34,403 nt of DNA from the NCBI GenBank assembly GCA_018676675.1, contig JABHEG010000301.1:1-34403 (forward strand). The letters are read 5' to 3'. Position 1 is the first letter of the stretch, and each line of letters starts with the position of its first letter. The position numbers and the translations under genes were made by a program. The notes under the pieces are model-generated. The model saw nothing but the letters and a program-made list of their open reading frames with translations, ran no database searches and was not told where the DNA came from. Source of the DNA: Lentisphaerota bacterium (GTDB taxonomy: Bacteria; Verrucomicrobiota; Lentisphaeria; Oligosphaerales; JABHEG01). Of this stretch, positions 16,967 to 25,373 are shown in pieces.

Positions 16967-17156
16967 CCTGCCCGAACAGAGCCGCGCACAGCGTAAGCGG
17001 TCTTCCTGCCCAAACAGAGCCGCGCACAGCGTGAGCGGTCTTCCTGCCCAAACAGAGCCGCGCACAGCGTGAGCGGTCTTCCTGCCCGAACAGAGCCGCG
17101 CACAGCGTAAGCGGTCTTCCTGCCCAAACAGAGCCGCGTACCTGTGGGGAAGACCG
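16967..17156. repeat. Tandem array of a 38-bp unit, four full copies and a diverged fifth
   Basis: Units begin at 16967, 17005, 17043, 17081 and 17119. Each reads CCTGCCC(G/A)AACAGAGCCGCG, then CACAGCGT(A/G)AGCGGTCTT. The first four differ only at the G/A positions; the fifth diverges after CAGAGCCGCG. There are no unique spacers, so this is not a CRISPR array. Confidence 0.9.
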
Positions 17157-17310
17157 CTCCTGTTAGTCGCGGCTCTGAAAGAGTGCCTGCCCAAGCAGAG
17201 CCGCGTCCCGCAGCCGCGGGATAAGCAGGCTTCCTGACAAGGAAGACCGCTCCCGATAGTCGCGGCTCTGAAAGAGCGCCGTGCTCCGAACAGAGTCGCG
17301 GCTCTGAAAG
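17128..17310. repeat. Inverted and hairpin-forming copies of the same repeat
   Basis: CAGAGCCGCG near 17128 faces CGCGGCTCTG near 17168, and the complementary arm GGAAGACCGCTCC(T/C)G occurs at about 17150 and 17240 followed by TAGTCGCGGCTCTGAAAGAG. These form potential stems with the tandem units. A unit with CAGAGCCGCGTCCCGCAGCCGCGG at about 17197 (quoted in two overlapping parts CAGAGCCGCGTCCC and CGCAGCCGCGG) is the same version that flanks the MITE at 27271. Confidence 0.7.
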
Positions 17311-17451
17311 AACGCAGCGCGACTCTCTAACCGCCCTCGTTTGCACGCCTTGACACTTCCCCGGAACCGTCGACATTAAGGGCCCTTTGTCCCGACAACC
17401 AATGAACATCAGGGCCTTGCGCCGATCCGGGCAAGCGTCGCGGAGTCTACT

Positions 17452-19734
17452 ATGGCTGGATTTACGGTCGACACACATCTGTTCCGTGAACTGGGTGAAC
17501 TGCTGGTCGGACGCGATTCGACCGCGCTGGTCGAACTGATCAAGAACGCCTACGACGCAGACGCCACACAAGTGACCGTCCATGGCGAGAACCTCAGCGA
17601 CCCGGAAAATGGGCAGATCGTGATCTCGGACAATGGGACGGGGATGACCCCCCAGCAGTTCGAGCGTGGATTCCTGCGAATCGCGTCGCGCATCAAGGAG
17701 GAAGGAGATCGACGTTCCGGAGGCTTCAAACGTCGGTACACAGGTGCGAAAGGGGTGGGGCGCCTGGCAGCACACAAGCTCGCCAAACTCATGACGGTCT
17801 GCTCGATCCCTGATCCTGCCGTCGCCGGGGCCAGATCCAAGGCCGTAACCGCGGGGATCGATTGGGACGCTATCGAGGCCCTCGAAACACTCCGTGACGT
17901 CGAGAAATCCGACGCCTTGACGGTTGACTCGGAAGCCCGGAACGAAGGCGATGAATCGGGCACGATCATGGAGCTCAAGCGACTGCGCCGCCGCTGGACT
18001 GAAGCGGAACGCGGACGACTCTTCTGGGAAGTGCAGACCTTCCAGCCGGCCAGTGTGCTGGTCGAGCCTCCCAAGTCAGCCGTTGATCAGGAGCTGCTCT
18101 TCGACCGCCCCCGGCTGGCCGATGCCGACGGCGATGACCCCGGCTTCCACATCCAGTTGACCGGTGACCTGGAAACGGGTGAGGAATACTGGCAGACGCT
18201 GCTCGAGGCCGCGTATTGGGTCATTGAAATCGACTCCTCACGTGGGGACGGCCAGGTCCACTACCGAATCACTCCAACCTGCCGCTGCCAGCGCGACAAC
18301 CCGTCGGCCGAGGCACGAACCTACGTCATGCCCCACCCGGATCCGGAAGTCGGTCCGTTCTTCCAGACGCGAATCATGGTCCGGGAAGGCTCGGGCAATT
18401 TTGGCAAGTCACAGCGCGGTTGGGTCGGGCGCAATTCCGGCGTTCGGATCTACATGGAGGGCTTCCGCGTCCTGCCGTATGGCGAGGTCGGCGACGACTG
18501 GCTGATGATCAATGCAGATGTCAAACGTACCAGTACCTTCCATTACCTCGAAGGAGTCGACGCGGACCTCGACTCGGTTGAAGACAAGGAAGCAGCGACA
18601 CTGTTCCTGCGCAACGACGCCTACTTCGGGGCTGTCTTCCTGACCCAGGACGGTGCCCCCTCCCTGCGGATGCTGGTCAACCGCGAAGGCTTTATCCCCG
18701 ATGCCGTGTACGACACGCTCGTGCGGCTCGTCCGCATCGGCATTGACCTGTCGGTCCGCCACAGAGCCGTGACCTACCGTGAACGGCGCGAACTGCGGCG
18801 CCAACGACGCCAGGCCAAGGCCGCTCAACAAGGCGTAATCCCCCCGTCTCGGATGACCATGAAGCGGGCGGTCGAGGAGTCGGTGAAGAAGGCGTCGACG
18901 CTGGCTGCGGAAGCGAAGGATCAGGCTGATGCCTGGCAGTTTGACAAGGCCCAGCAACTCATCGAAGCAGCAGCAGCGGAGTTCTCGAATGCGAGCGAAA
19001 GCACGGAACGGTTGTTGACCGAACCCACACAGATGCGGATCGTGGCATCCGTGGGACTGCAGATGGTGTCGTTCGTCCATGAAATCAATTCACTTCTCGG
19101 GATGGCAAACACCTTGGACTCCTCACTCGGCAGGCTCCGCAAAACAGGGAAGTTCTACCCATCCTCAGGCACGGTCTTCAGCCGGATCCACACCAACATC
19201 GGGCGCCTCAAACGAGCAGTCGAAAAACAGGCGTCATATCTGACCGATATCACCTCCGTAGACGGGCAGCGGCGGCGCTCACGCCAGAAACTGCATGAGA
19301 GCTTCGCGTCGGGTGTTCAGCTGGTGGAGGATTCCGCCAAGCGACGCAAGATGGAGACCATCAATGACCTCCCGAAGGAGCTGCGGTCGCCGCCCATGTT
19401 CCGGGCAGAGATCGCGCTGGTGTTCTCCAATCTGCTGACCAATGCGGTGAAGGCCGCCGGTAACGACGGGCGAATCCGGGCCTGGGGCGAGGAGTCCGGG
19501 GACGACGTAATCGTTCGGGTGGAGAACACCGGCGTGGCGGTGGATCTCGCGGATGCCGACAAATGGTTCAGACCGTTTCAATCAACAACGGCCCAAGTCG
19601 AGCCGGCGCTCGGACAGGGCATGGGCATGGGACTGCCGATCACACGCGACATGCTCGAGGAGTACGGAGCCGAAATACGCTTTGCCTGCCCAAGCCCGGA
19701 CTACGCAACCGCCGTCGAGATCGTGTTCCATTGA
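17452..19734 (+). CDS. Cytosolic protein with two GHKL ATPase domains (MORC/MutL-like plus histidine-kinase-like)
   Basis: The protein has 760 residues, with no signal peptide or membrane segment. The N-terminal domain (residues 1-250) is a Bergerat-fold ATPase of the MutL/MORC/Hsp90 type: ALVELIKNAYDADAT with Glu28 and Asn32, SDNGTGM at 59-65, and YTGAKGVGRLAAHKLA at 97-112. The middle has a coiled, alanine-rich segment (about 440-530). Then comes SFVHEINSLLGM with His543, which looks like a histidine-kinase H-box. The C-terminal domain is a second, kinase-type ATPase: LVFSNLLTNAVKAAG (Asn664), ENTG, and GQGMGMGLPITRDMLEEYG. No receiver or response regulator is adjacent. Similar two-ATPase proteins occur in bacterial conflict systems and as stress sensors; the function here is unknown. 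Repeat blocks flank it on both sides. Confidence 0.82.
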   Translation: MAGFTVDTHLFRELGELLVGRDSTALVELIKNAYDADATQVTVHGENLSDPENGQIVISDNGTGMTPQQFERGFLRIASRIKEEGDRRSGGFKRRYTGAKGVGRLAAHKLAKLMTVCSIPDPAVAGARSKAVTAGIDWDAIEALETLRDVEKSDALTVDSEARNEGDESGTIMELKRLRRRWTEAERGRLFWEVQTFQPASVLVEPPKSAVDQELLFDRPRLADADGDDPGFHIQLTGDLETGEEYWQTLLEAAYWVIEIDSSRGDGQVHYRITPTCRCQRDNPSAEARTYVMPHPDPEVGPFFQTRIMVREGSGNFGKSQRGWVGRNSGVRIYMEGFRVLPYGEVGDDWLMINADVKRTSTFHYLEGVDADLDSVEDKEAATLFLRNDAYFGAVFLTQDGAPSLRMLVNREGFIPDAVYDTLVRLVRIGIDLSVRHRAVTYRERRELRRQRRQAKAAQQGVIPPSRMTMKRAVEESVKKASTLAAEAKDQADAWQFDKAQQLIEAAAAEFSNASESTERLLTEPTQMRIVASVGLQMVSFVHEINSLLGMANTLDSSLGRLRKTGKFYPSSGTVFSRIHTNIGRLKRAVEKQASYLTDITSVDGQRRRSRQKLHESFASGVQLVEDSAKRRKMETINDLPKELRSPPMFRAEIALVFSNLLTNAVKAAGNDGRIRAWGEESGDDVIVRVENTGVAVDLADADKWFRPFQSTTAQVEPALGQGMGMGLPITRDMLEEYGAEIRFACPSPDYATAVEIVFH

Positions 19735-19800
19735 CGTAGCCCGATTCCGGGAGACATTACGAAGGCTCAAGGCTGTGGCCTGACCCTCCGCGGAAATCCC

Positions 19801-19941
19801 GCGGCGGGGGTTCGAGGTTCACGGTTCAGTGGTTCACGGTTATTTGCGGGGCATGACCGAGGCGGTTTGTCCTCCGAGTTGGGCACGATTGCTGCTTCCC
19901 AACCGTTGAACGGTGAACCTGCCAACCGTGAACCCCGCCGC
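19801..19941. repeat. 141-bp palindromic element
   Basis: The left arm (19801-19841, GCGGCGGGGGTTCGAGGTTC...) and right arm (19901-19941, ...GTGAACCCCGCCGC) are imperfect inverted complements over about 41 bases, each built of GGTTCACGGTT-like words. It lies between the GHKL gene and the dapL-like gene. No open frame is needed to explain it. It is probably a MITE or REP-like element. Confidence 0.75.
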
Positions 19942-20029
19942 GATACCCCTTTCGCGGCGGCTCCAGCCTGAACAACCTGACGAACATTTTGGCTCTGAGA
20001 ACTCTATTAAGACGACTGAAGGAATGATC

Positions 20030-21265
20030 ATGGCAGACTCTTACCTGCAAGGACTGTTCGCCGAACGCATCGGCGGAGACCAGTTCGGCAAAGACACCAC
20101 CATCTACAAGTTCGAGAAGATCAAGCGCGCCAAAAACGCCGCGATGGCTGCGCATCCGAATGTTGAACTGATCGACATGGGCGTGGGCGAACCGGATGAC
20201 ATGGCGTTCCCCGAAGTGGTTGAGGCGCTGGCAAAAGAAGCGGCAACGTGGGAAAACCGAACCTATGCCGACAACGGGATTGACGAATTCAACGAGGCCG
20301 CCGCAACCTACATGAAGGAGCTCTACGGCGTCGACCTGGATCCCGCGACGGAAGTATGCCATTCAATCGGCAGCAAGTCAGCGCTCTCCCTGCTGCCCGC
20401 CTGCTTCGTCAACCCGGGCGAGATCTCGGTCATGACGATCCCGGGCTATCCGGTCATGGGAACGTGGACAAAGTACCTCGGTGGCGAGGTCGTTAACCTG
20501 CCCCTCCTCAAGGAGAACGGCTTCTTCCCCGATCTCGAATCACTCACTGAAGATCAGCGCCAACGCACGAAACTGATCTACCTCAATTACCCGAACAACC
20601 CAACCGGGGCCTGTGCGACGCCCGAGTTCTGGGACCAGGCCATCGCCTTCGCGAAGACAAATGACATCCTGCTCGTGTCCGACGCGCCTTACTCCCCACT
20701 GACATTCAGCGGCAAGCCCATGAGCGTGCTGTCGCGTCCGGGCGGCAAAGAGGTGGCCGTGGAACTGCACAGCATGTCAAAGGGCTTCAACATGACCGGC
20801 TGGCGTTTGGGTTGGGTCTGCGGCAGTGCAGCTGCGGTGAGTGCCTTTGCGAATGTCAAAGACAACGCCGACAGTGGTCAGTTCAGGGCGATTCAGAAAG
20901 CCGCTGCCGTGGCGCTCGCGAACCAAGCGAAGATCACTCCCCTGATCTCAGCGAAGTACTCGCGGCGCCTGGCCGCGTTGACCGAGACGCTGTGCGCGCT
21001 CGGTTTCGATGCCCAGATGCCGGGCGGGTCGTTCTACCAGTACGTGGGCATCCCGAAGGCCACGAAGGACGGCATGACCTTCGCCAGCGGCGAGGACTTC
21101 AGTCAGTGGCTGATCACCGAGAAGCTGATCAGTACCGTGCCGTGGGACGATGCGGGCGCGTTCGTGCGCTTCAGCGCGACGTTCGTGGCCCCGACGGAGG
21201 CCGAAGAAAAGCGCGTGCTCGAGGAAGTAAAGACACGTCTCGGGGCCTCCGAATTCGTGTTCTGA
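20030..21265 (+). CDS. dapL: Class I/II PLP aminotransferase, probable LL-diaminopimelate aminotransferase
   Basis: The protein has 411 residues. The frame is open from 19913 inside the palindrome, but GAAGGA is placed correctly for the ATG at 20030. The fold-type I aminotransferase signatures are clear: MGVGEPDDMAFPEVV, RTYADNGIDEFNEA, YLNYPNNPTGA, and the Schiff-base Lys251 in HSMSKGFNMTGWRLGW. The N terminus (FAERIGGDQFGKDTTIYKFEKIK, read in parts) fits the bacterial DapL branch found in PVC phyla. There it converts tetrahydrodipicolinate directly to LL-diaminopimelate for lysine and peptidoglycan synthesis. Related aspartate or alanine aminotransferases cannot be ruled out. A terminator follows at 21291. 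Confidence 0.78.
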   Translation: MADSYLQGLFAERIGGDQFGKDTTIYKFEKIKRAKNAAMAAHPNVELIDMGVGEPDDMAFPEVVEALAKEAATWENRTYADNGIDEFNEAAATYMKELYGVDLDPATEVCHSIGSKSALSLLPACFVNPGEISVMTIPGYPVMGTWTKYLGGEVVNLPLLKENGFFPDLESLTEDQRQRTKLIYLNYPNNPTGACATPEFWDQAIAFAKTNDILLVSDAPYSPLTFSGKPMSVLSRPGGKEVAVELHSMSKGFNMTGWRLGWVCGSAAAVSAFANVKDNADSGQFRAIQKAAAVALANQAKITPLISAKYSRRLAALTETLCALGFDAQMPGGSFYQYVGIPKATKDGMTFASGEDFSQWLITEKLISTVPWDDAGAFVRFSATFVAPTEAEEKRVLEEVKTRLGASEFVF

Positions 21266-21290
21266 TCGCTCCGCCACTGAACAACACAAG

Positions 21291-21335
21291 ACGCCCGGGT
21301 GGTGCTTTGCCTCGCTCGGGCGTTCTTTCTCCTTC
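21291..21335 (+). terminator. Intrinsic terminator after the dapL-like gene
   Basis: ACGCCCG (21291-21297) and CGGGCGT (21317-21323) form a GC-rich stem, extended by further partial pairing, followed by TCTTTCTCCTTCT. It starts about 25 bases after the stop codon. The tail is pyrimidine-rich rather than pure T. Confidence 0.55.
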
Positions 21336-21506
21336 TGGTACGCCGCACGGCCCCCTGGGCGGCAGCAGGGAATGGCGATCGGAGGGCCGCTCGCCGTACA
21401 AGAAAGACGGGCGGCAGCTTCTCCTGGTACGCCGCACGGCCCCCCGGGCGGCAGCAGGGAATGGCGATCGGAGGGCCGCTCCCCGTACAAGAAAGACGGG
21501 CGGCAT
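21335..21506. repeat. Two tandem copies of an 89-bp unit
   Basis: CTGGTACGCCGCACGGCCCC starts at 21335 and again at 21424. Both continue with GGGCGGCAGCAGGGAATGGC, GATCGGAGGGCCGCTC and CCGTACAAGAAAGACGGGCG with only a couple of differences. A degraded third piece (GGGGCCATCCACCGTACAGG) follows to about 21542. The region 21336-21554 has no gene. Confidence 0.85.
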
Positions 21507-21554
21507 GATGCGGATGGCGGCTGGGGGCCATCCACCGTACAGGAGGCGGCTGCC

Positions 21555-23033
21555 TCACTCCCTGAGAGCGCCCGGCAGCAAGCCGCGCACAAGCGCCAGA
21601 AGTTCAGCGGACCGATCGCGCTCCTCATCACCGGGTGAAGCTGTGGGGGCACTGATCGCCGAGTTGTCGAAACGCTCGGGGGTTCGCAGGAGAACGAGGC
21701 TTCCTGTCCCATCCCCCACGTATACCGCCCGGTCACCTTCCTGACTCCTGGGCGTCATTCCCATTCCGCCCGTCAGCGACTCGACATTCCGAGCCACATT
21801 GCTGGGAGCCCCGTCCCCGCCAAGCACAAGGATGTCCCGCCCTTCTTTCAGGTGAGCGACCAGTTTAGCCGCGGCCTCTGGAGGAAGCAGATAATCGCTG
21901 CCGGGGACCACTACCAGCCCGAAATCATCGTTGACGCGGCTGTGCACAAACGTCGGGTAATGTCTGCTCAGAATCCCGTAGACATGGTAGAACCCGTGGT
22001 CCCCGTAGTCAGCGAAAACGGCACGTGCGTAGTCCTCGAGAAGCAGTAGAGACGGCACACCGGCACGAGCAAAATCAGACGGCTTCCCCACGTCCACTCT
22101 GTCGGAGAGCCAGGACACGACGTTGAGAAACAGTCGAGCGTTGTCAGCATAGCGTATCCAGAGGTTGCCGAACACGTTCTGGTCTCCCACCACCACGATC
22201 CGGCCGGCTCCGAGCGTGCGCGCGGCGATGACCGCCAGCTCGCCTTTGCGTTCAGAATCGTCCATGACGAAGTTGCCGTAGTTCCCGCGATTGCCGACGC
22301 GAAGGGAATTCTCACCGAATGGGGCCGTCTCCCACCGATCTCCCCAGCCATTCTCCGAGAGTGTCGCGACGGCTCCCTTTTCGTCAACCGTGCCGCCCGT
22401 ATGGAACGAAACGGCCGACAGCCCCCGGGTGATGGGGTGATTCCGGAAATGGTCAATGACGATCCAGCCCGGCCCCGGCCCCAGCGTGCGCGGCGCTTGT
22501 TCGAGAGCACTTTCACTGTGGAGCTGGAGGCCAAGCTCGGCGAACAGCGGCATGAGCTTGTGCACATGGTGGTAGCAGTTCGAGTGATCGGTGATCACCA
22601 ACAGGCTCCCACCACCGGTGACGAACTCTTTGACCGCCCGAATCTCCCCAACCAGGAAGGGCGGGAGGTTATCCGAGACCAGATTGATGAAGAGGATATC
22701 CACGCCCTCGAGCGCATCCGCCTCGAGCGGCCCGGAGGCGACTTCGCGGACCCCAAACCCGTTGGCTTCGAGATGGCCAAAAGCATCGCGCAGCCCGAAT
22801 AGCGAATGGTAATCGCGGTTGCCCGGCTCCAACCCCTCGTCCAGGAAATTGTGTGCGTGTACGCTATCGATAAGGACGGTGGTCGCGGGTCGACGGCTGC
22901 CGCGTCGGCAAGCAGAACGCACGAAAGGGAAGCACAGCAGGAGAAGAAGACAGGCGACAGCGACACAAACTGCCTGACGCGTGCGCAATCCGCGGCGCGT
23001 GAAGTCTCGCAGTAACTGTATGGGGCACCTCAT
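21555..23033 (-). CDS. Membrane-anchored DUF4350-like protein, function unknown
   Basis: The protein has 492 residues. The frame continues to 23237, but the Met at 23033 gives a basic start and one transmembrane anchor (RRGLRTRQAV, then CVAVACLLLLLCFPFV) and avoids the repeat-bearing upstream DNA. The outside part begins TVLIDSVHAHNFLDEGLEPG and has a class I amidotransferase/ThuA-like alpha/beta fold. GVDILFINLVSDNLPPFL is followed by VTGGGSLLVITDHSN, the usual layout of DUF4350-type domains. A second similar domain follows (DDFGLVVVPGSDYLLPPEAAAKLVAHLKEGRDILVLGGDG, quoted in part: VVVPGSDYLLPPEAAAKL). The catalytic Cys and His of amidotransferases are not evident. It is divergent from the polyketide gene cluster, so shared function is only a possibility. 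Confidence 0.6.
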   Translation of the reverse strand: MRCPIQLLRDFTRRGLRTRQAVCVAVACLLLLLCFPFVRSACRRGSRRPATTVLIDSVHAHNFLDEGLEPGNRDYHSLFGLRDAFGHLEANGFGVREVASGPLEADALEGVDILFINLVSDNLPPFLVGEIRAVKEFVTGGGSLLVITDHSNCYHHVHKLMPLFAELGLQLHSESALEQAPRTLGPGPGWIVIDHFRNHPITRGLSAVSFHTGGTVDEKGAVATLSENGWGDRWETAPFGENSLRVGNRGNYGNFVMDDSERKGELAVIAARTLGAGRIVVVGDQNVFGNLWIRYADNARLFLNVVSWLSDRVDVGKPSDFARAGVPSLLLLEDYARAVFADYGDHGFYHVYGILSRHYPTFVHSRVNDDFGLVVVPGSDYLLPPEAAAKLVAHLKEGRDILVLGGDGAPSNVARNVESLTGGMGMTPRSQEGDRAVYVGDGTGSLVLLRTPERFDNSAISAPTASPGDEERDRSAELLALVRGLLPGALRE

Positions 23034-23461
23034 GTAGCTCACTCCGTGCGTGCGTTGTTCCTCACGGAGCAATGTGATGCAGGCGTGACCAAACCACAAG
23101 GGCCCGATGCGGACGGGGTTCATTGGCCCGGAATGACGTTGAGATAAGCGACGGAGAGTGCATCCAGGAAGAGGTCGCCGGATGGCACCGCCTCCCACAT
23201 TGAGGTCAGGTGCGGCCAACGTGGGAGGGGCTGCCACGCCCCGATTGCCTTTCTCTCACCGCCATTCCCCGCTAGTCCGTGAATTGAGACGCTGCGCACC
23301 ACTCCTCAGTCGCTTGCGTGTCAGGCTGGCAAGGAGTACGTTCAGTATCTTCCTTTCCGTGGCCGCGAGCCCGATTCCTCGTCCCTCCTGGACAACGCTC
23401 ATTCCCGGACGAGGTCACAGGCAGCTGGCACCGCTCGTTTCACTTACAGGGACAGCTGGGG
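23034..23461. other. Divergent intergenic region with a hairpin
   Basis: This 428-base gap should carry the promoters of both flanking genes, but no convincing -35/-10 pair was found. CCTCCCACATTG (23191-23202) pairs with CAACGTGGGAGG (23217-23228) with one mismatch. An in-frame GTG at 23318 could extend the U32 gene, but the extra 48 residues look non-coding. Confidence 0.45.
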
Positions 23462-24658
23462 ATGCAGTTCTCACTTGCCGCGAACTATGATGTCGATCTG
23501 GCGTCCCCTTTGGGAGCCTACCCCGTTGATGAGGTGTACGGGAAACTCCCGGCCGACTCCGTGGGTGGTGGACGTCCCAGCTACATGGGGACCCCGTTGG
23601 GTTGGAGGAAGCTCGCTGAGTATGTCGCCGCTCTGTCGGGCCAGGGCATTGCCTTCAACTACCTGTTGAACAGCTCCTGCTATGGCAACCGCGAGTGGGG
23701 CCGATCGTGGCAACGACAGCTCATGCGCCTGATGGCGCGACTGAAGAAGGCAGGCATCCTCCGGGTGACAGTGGCAACGCCCTACCTGCTTGAACTGGTG
23801 AAGGCCCGGTTCCCCGAGTTCCGGGTCCGCGTGGGCATCTTCGCTCAGGTGGACACCCCCACCCGGGCGCGCTTCTGGGAGGATCTTGGGGCGGATGCGA
23901 TCACACTGGAGAGCTTCTCGATCAATCGTGACCTGGAACGCCTCGCCGCGATCCGGGCAGCCGTGGATTGCGACCTGCAGCTCATTGCGAATCATGCCTG
24001 CCTGCCCAACTGCCCCATGCAGCCTTATCACCAGAATGGGTTTGCGCACAGCTCGGCCGGAGACGGAGGCCTCTTCATCGACTATTGCCTCCTGAGGTGC
24101 GCCCGCAAGCGCCTGCAGGACCCGAGTCTGTTCATCAAAGCCGGCTGGATTCGCCCCGAAGACCTATCCGCCTACGAGGCGCTGGGCTTCCACAGCTTCA
24201 AGCTGCTCGAGCGCGGGATCCCTTCGGCCGAACTCATCCGGCGTTTGGACGCCTATACGACGGGCAAATCCGGTCCCAACCTGGCCAATTTGGTGCTGTC
24301 ATACGGATTCCGTGAGCCGCTGAAGCGTTCACGTTTCTGGGGAGTGCAGCACTTCTTCAAGCCGCGAGATGTCGCCCCGAATCGCCTGGTGCCCCTTCTC
24401 GACCTGGCTCGACAGCAGGGGATGCTGTTCCCACGCGAGAACACCCCGGTCCGGATCGACAGCGCCCGCATCCCGTCGGAGTTCCTGGGACAGGTTGGGC
24501 ACTGCCAGGGGGGAACCGAGGGTTGCGGTTCGTGCCGCTACTGCGATGAGATCGCCCGGGAGGCCGTGACAATCGACCCGCAGTTCCGGGATGAGTCCCT
24601 GGAGCGGTTCGCCTCCGTGGAGGCAAGCCTGGCCGATGGGGGCCTCTGGGATGTTTGA
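23462..24658 (+). CDS. U32-family Fe-S protein, possible oxygen-independent hydroxylase
   Basis: The protein has 398 residues from the Met at 23462, where the family N terminus MQFSLAANYD begins. Characteristic segments are VYGKLPADSVGGGRPSY, GIAFNYLLNSSCYGN (Cys73), and the cysteine core HAC180LPNC184 followed by DYC209LLRC213. U32 proteins such as UbiU, UbiV and TrhP bind a 4Fe-4S cluster through four cysteines and hydroxylate aromatic rings or tRNA without O2; others were named as peptidases. A second cysteine group near the C terminus, C348-x6-C355-x2-C358-x2-C361, suggests another metal site. The stop overlaps the methyltransferase start by eight bases, so the genes are co-transcribed. 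The likely role is ring hydroxylation of the polyketide made downstream (inference). Confidence 0.75.
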   Translation: MQFSLAANYDVDLASPLGAYPVDEVYGKLPADSVGGGRPSYMGTPLGWRKLAEYVAALSGQGIAFNYLLNSSCYGNREWGRSWQRQLMRLMARLKKAGILRVTVATPYLLELVKARFPEFRVRVGIFAQVDTPTRARFWEDLGADAITLESFSINRDLERLAAIRAAVDCDLQLIANHACLPNCPMQPYHQNGFAHSSAGDGGLFIDYCLLRCARKRLQDPSLFIKAGWIRPEDLSAYEALGFHSFKLLERGIPSAELIRRLDAYTTGKSGPNLANLVLSYGFREPLKRSRFWGVQHFFKPRDVAPNRLVPLLDLARQQGMLFPRENTPVRIDSARIPSEFLGQVGHCQGGTEGCGSCRYCDEIAREAVTIDPQFRDESLERFASVEASLADGGLWDV

Positions 24659-25373
24659 GGAGCGTTCGCTATCGAAGGAGTACATGGACTCACCGGCGTT
24701 TGATGCCCGCCTGGCGAGACAGAGCTTCCGATTCATCGAACGGGTGAACCGGTTCCTGGGCGGCGTGCGCATCGTATGGAGCTTCGTTCAGAACGAGGCC
24801 TCACGTCTGCCCGCCGGAGAACCATTGCGCATATTGGACGTTGGTTCCGGGAGTTGCGATATCCCCATCGCGGTGAGTCGCCGGGCCATTCGGGCCGGCA
24901 TAGAGATTCAGTTTGTGTGCGTGGAGCGCGATATCCATGCCGTCCAACGGGCTCGATGCCAACTTGACGCCGCAGGTGATCTGCCGATCACGCTTGTCCA
25001 TGCGGACATTTTCGAGTGGATGCCGAGGCGCCCGTGCCATGTGGCTGTTGGCTCTATGTTCTTCCATCATCTCGCCGATGAACAGATTCGGAGTCTGGTG
25101 GAACGCCTGGTTCCCGGCGCCTGCAAGCGGCTGCTCGTCAATGACCTGGTCCGCTGTTGGCCCAGCCTTCTCGGGGCCCACCTTCTATGCCTGGCTGAGT
25201 CGTCGAGGGTCCGGCATGATGCGACCCTCTCGGTCAAACGGGGTTTCCGGGGCCGGGAACTGTGTGACATTCTGGCCCCCCTCCAGGACATGCAAGTGAC
25301 CTGCGATCACGTATGGCCCTATCGCGTCCGCGCAATCGTGGAAGCCGCGTCGGAGCACGGGGAGTGTGAATGA
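24651..25373 (+). CDS. Class I SAM-dependent methyltransferase
   Basis: The protein has 240 residues. The start at 24651 overlaps the U32 stop, and its own stop overlaps the type III synthase start (ATGA at 25370). Motif I is LRILDVGSGSCDIPIAV (residues 59-75). The acidic residue binding the ribose lies in VCVERD, and the post-motif segment is VGSMFFHHLADEQ. It belongs to the UbiE/COQ5-like or type 11 group, common next to type III synthases. It is cytosolic. It probably methylates an oxygen or carbon of the resorcinolic or quinol product. Its place between the two other enzymes makes a joint pathway very likely; the exact position methylated cannot be read. Confidence 0.8.
   Translation: MFEERSLSKEYMDSPAFDARLARQSFRFIERVNRFLGGVRIVWSFVQNEASRLPAGEPLRILDVGSGSCDIPIAVSRRAIRAGIEIQFVCVERDIHAVQRARCQLDAAGDLPITLVHADIFEWMPRRPCHVAVGSMFFHHLADEQIRSLVERLVPGACKRLLVNDLVRCWPSLLGAHLLCLAESSRVRHDATLSVKRGFRGRELCDILAPLQDMQVTCDHVWPYRVRAIVEAASEHGECE

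Larger units (their letters stand above)
16947..17451. other. Gene-free repeat block before the double-GHKL gene
   Basis: Between the DUF1080 gene and the ATG at 17452 the sequence is almost entirely repeat DNA (16967-17310), followed by about 140 bases without recognisable signals. Minus-strand frames through it encode repetitive peptides (LCAALFGQEDRLRCARL) and are artefacts. Confidence 0.7.

Noticed and set aside
16967..17156. CRISPR array
   Set aside because: The units are contiguous, with no unique spacers, and no cas gene is near.
16533..17775. Minus-strand repetitive frames including a 290-codon one
   Set aside because: They run through the 38-bp tandem units and overlap genes on the other strand.
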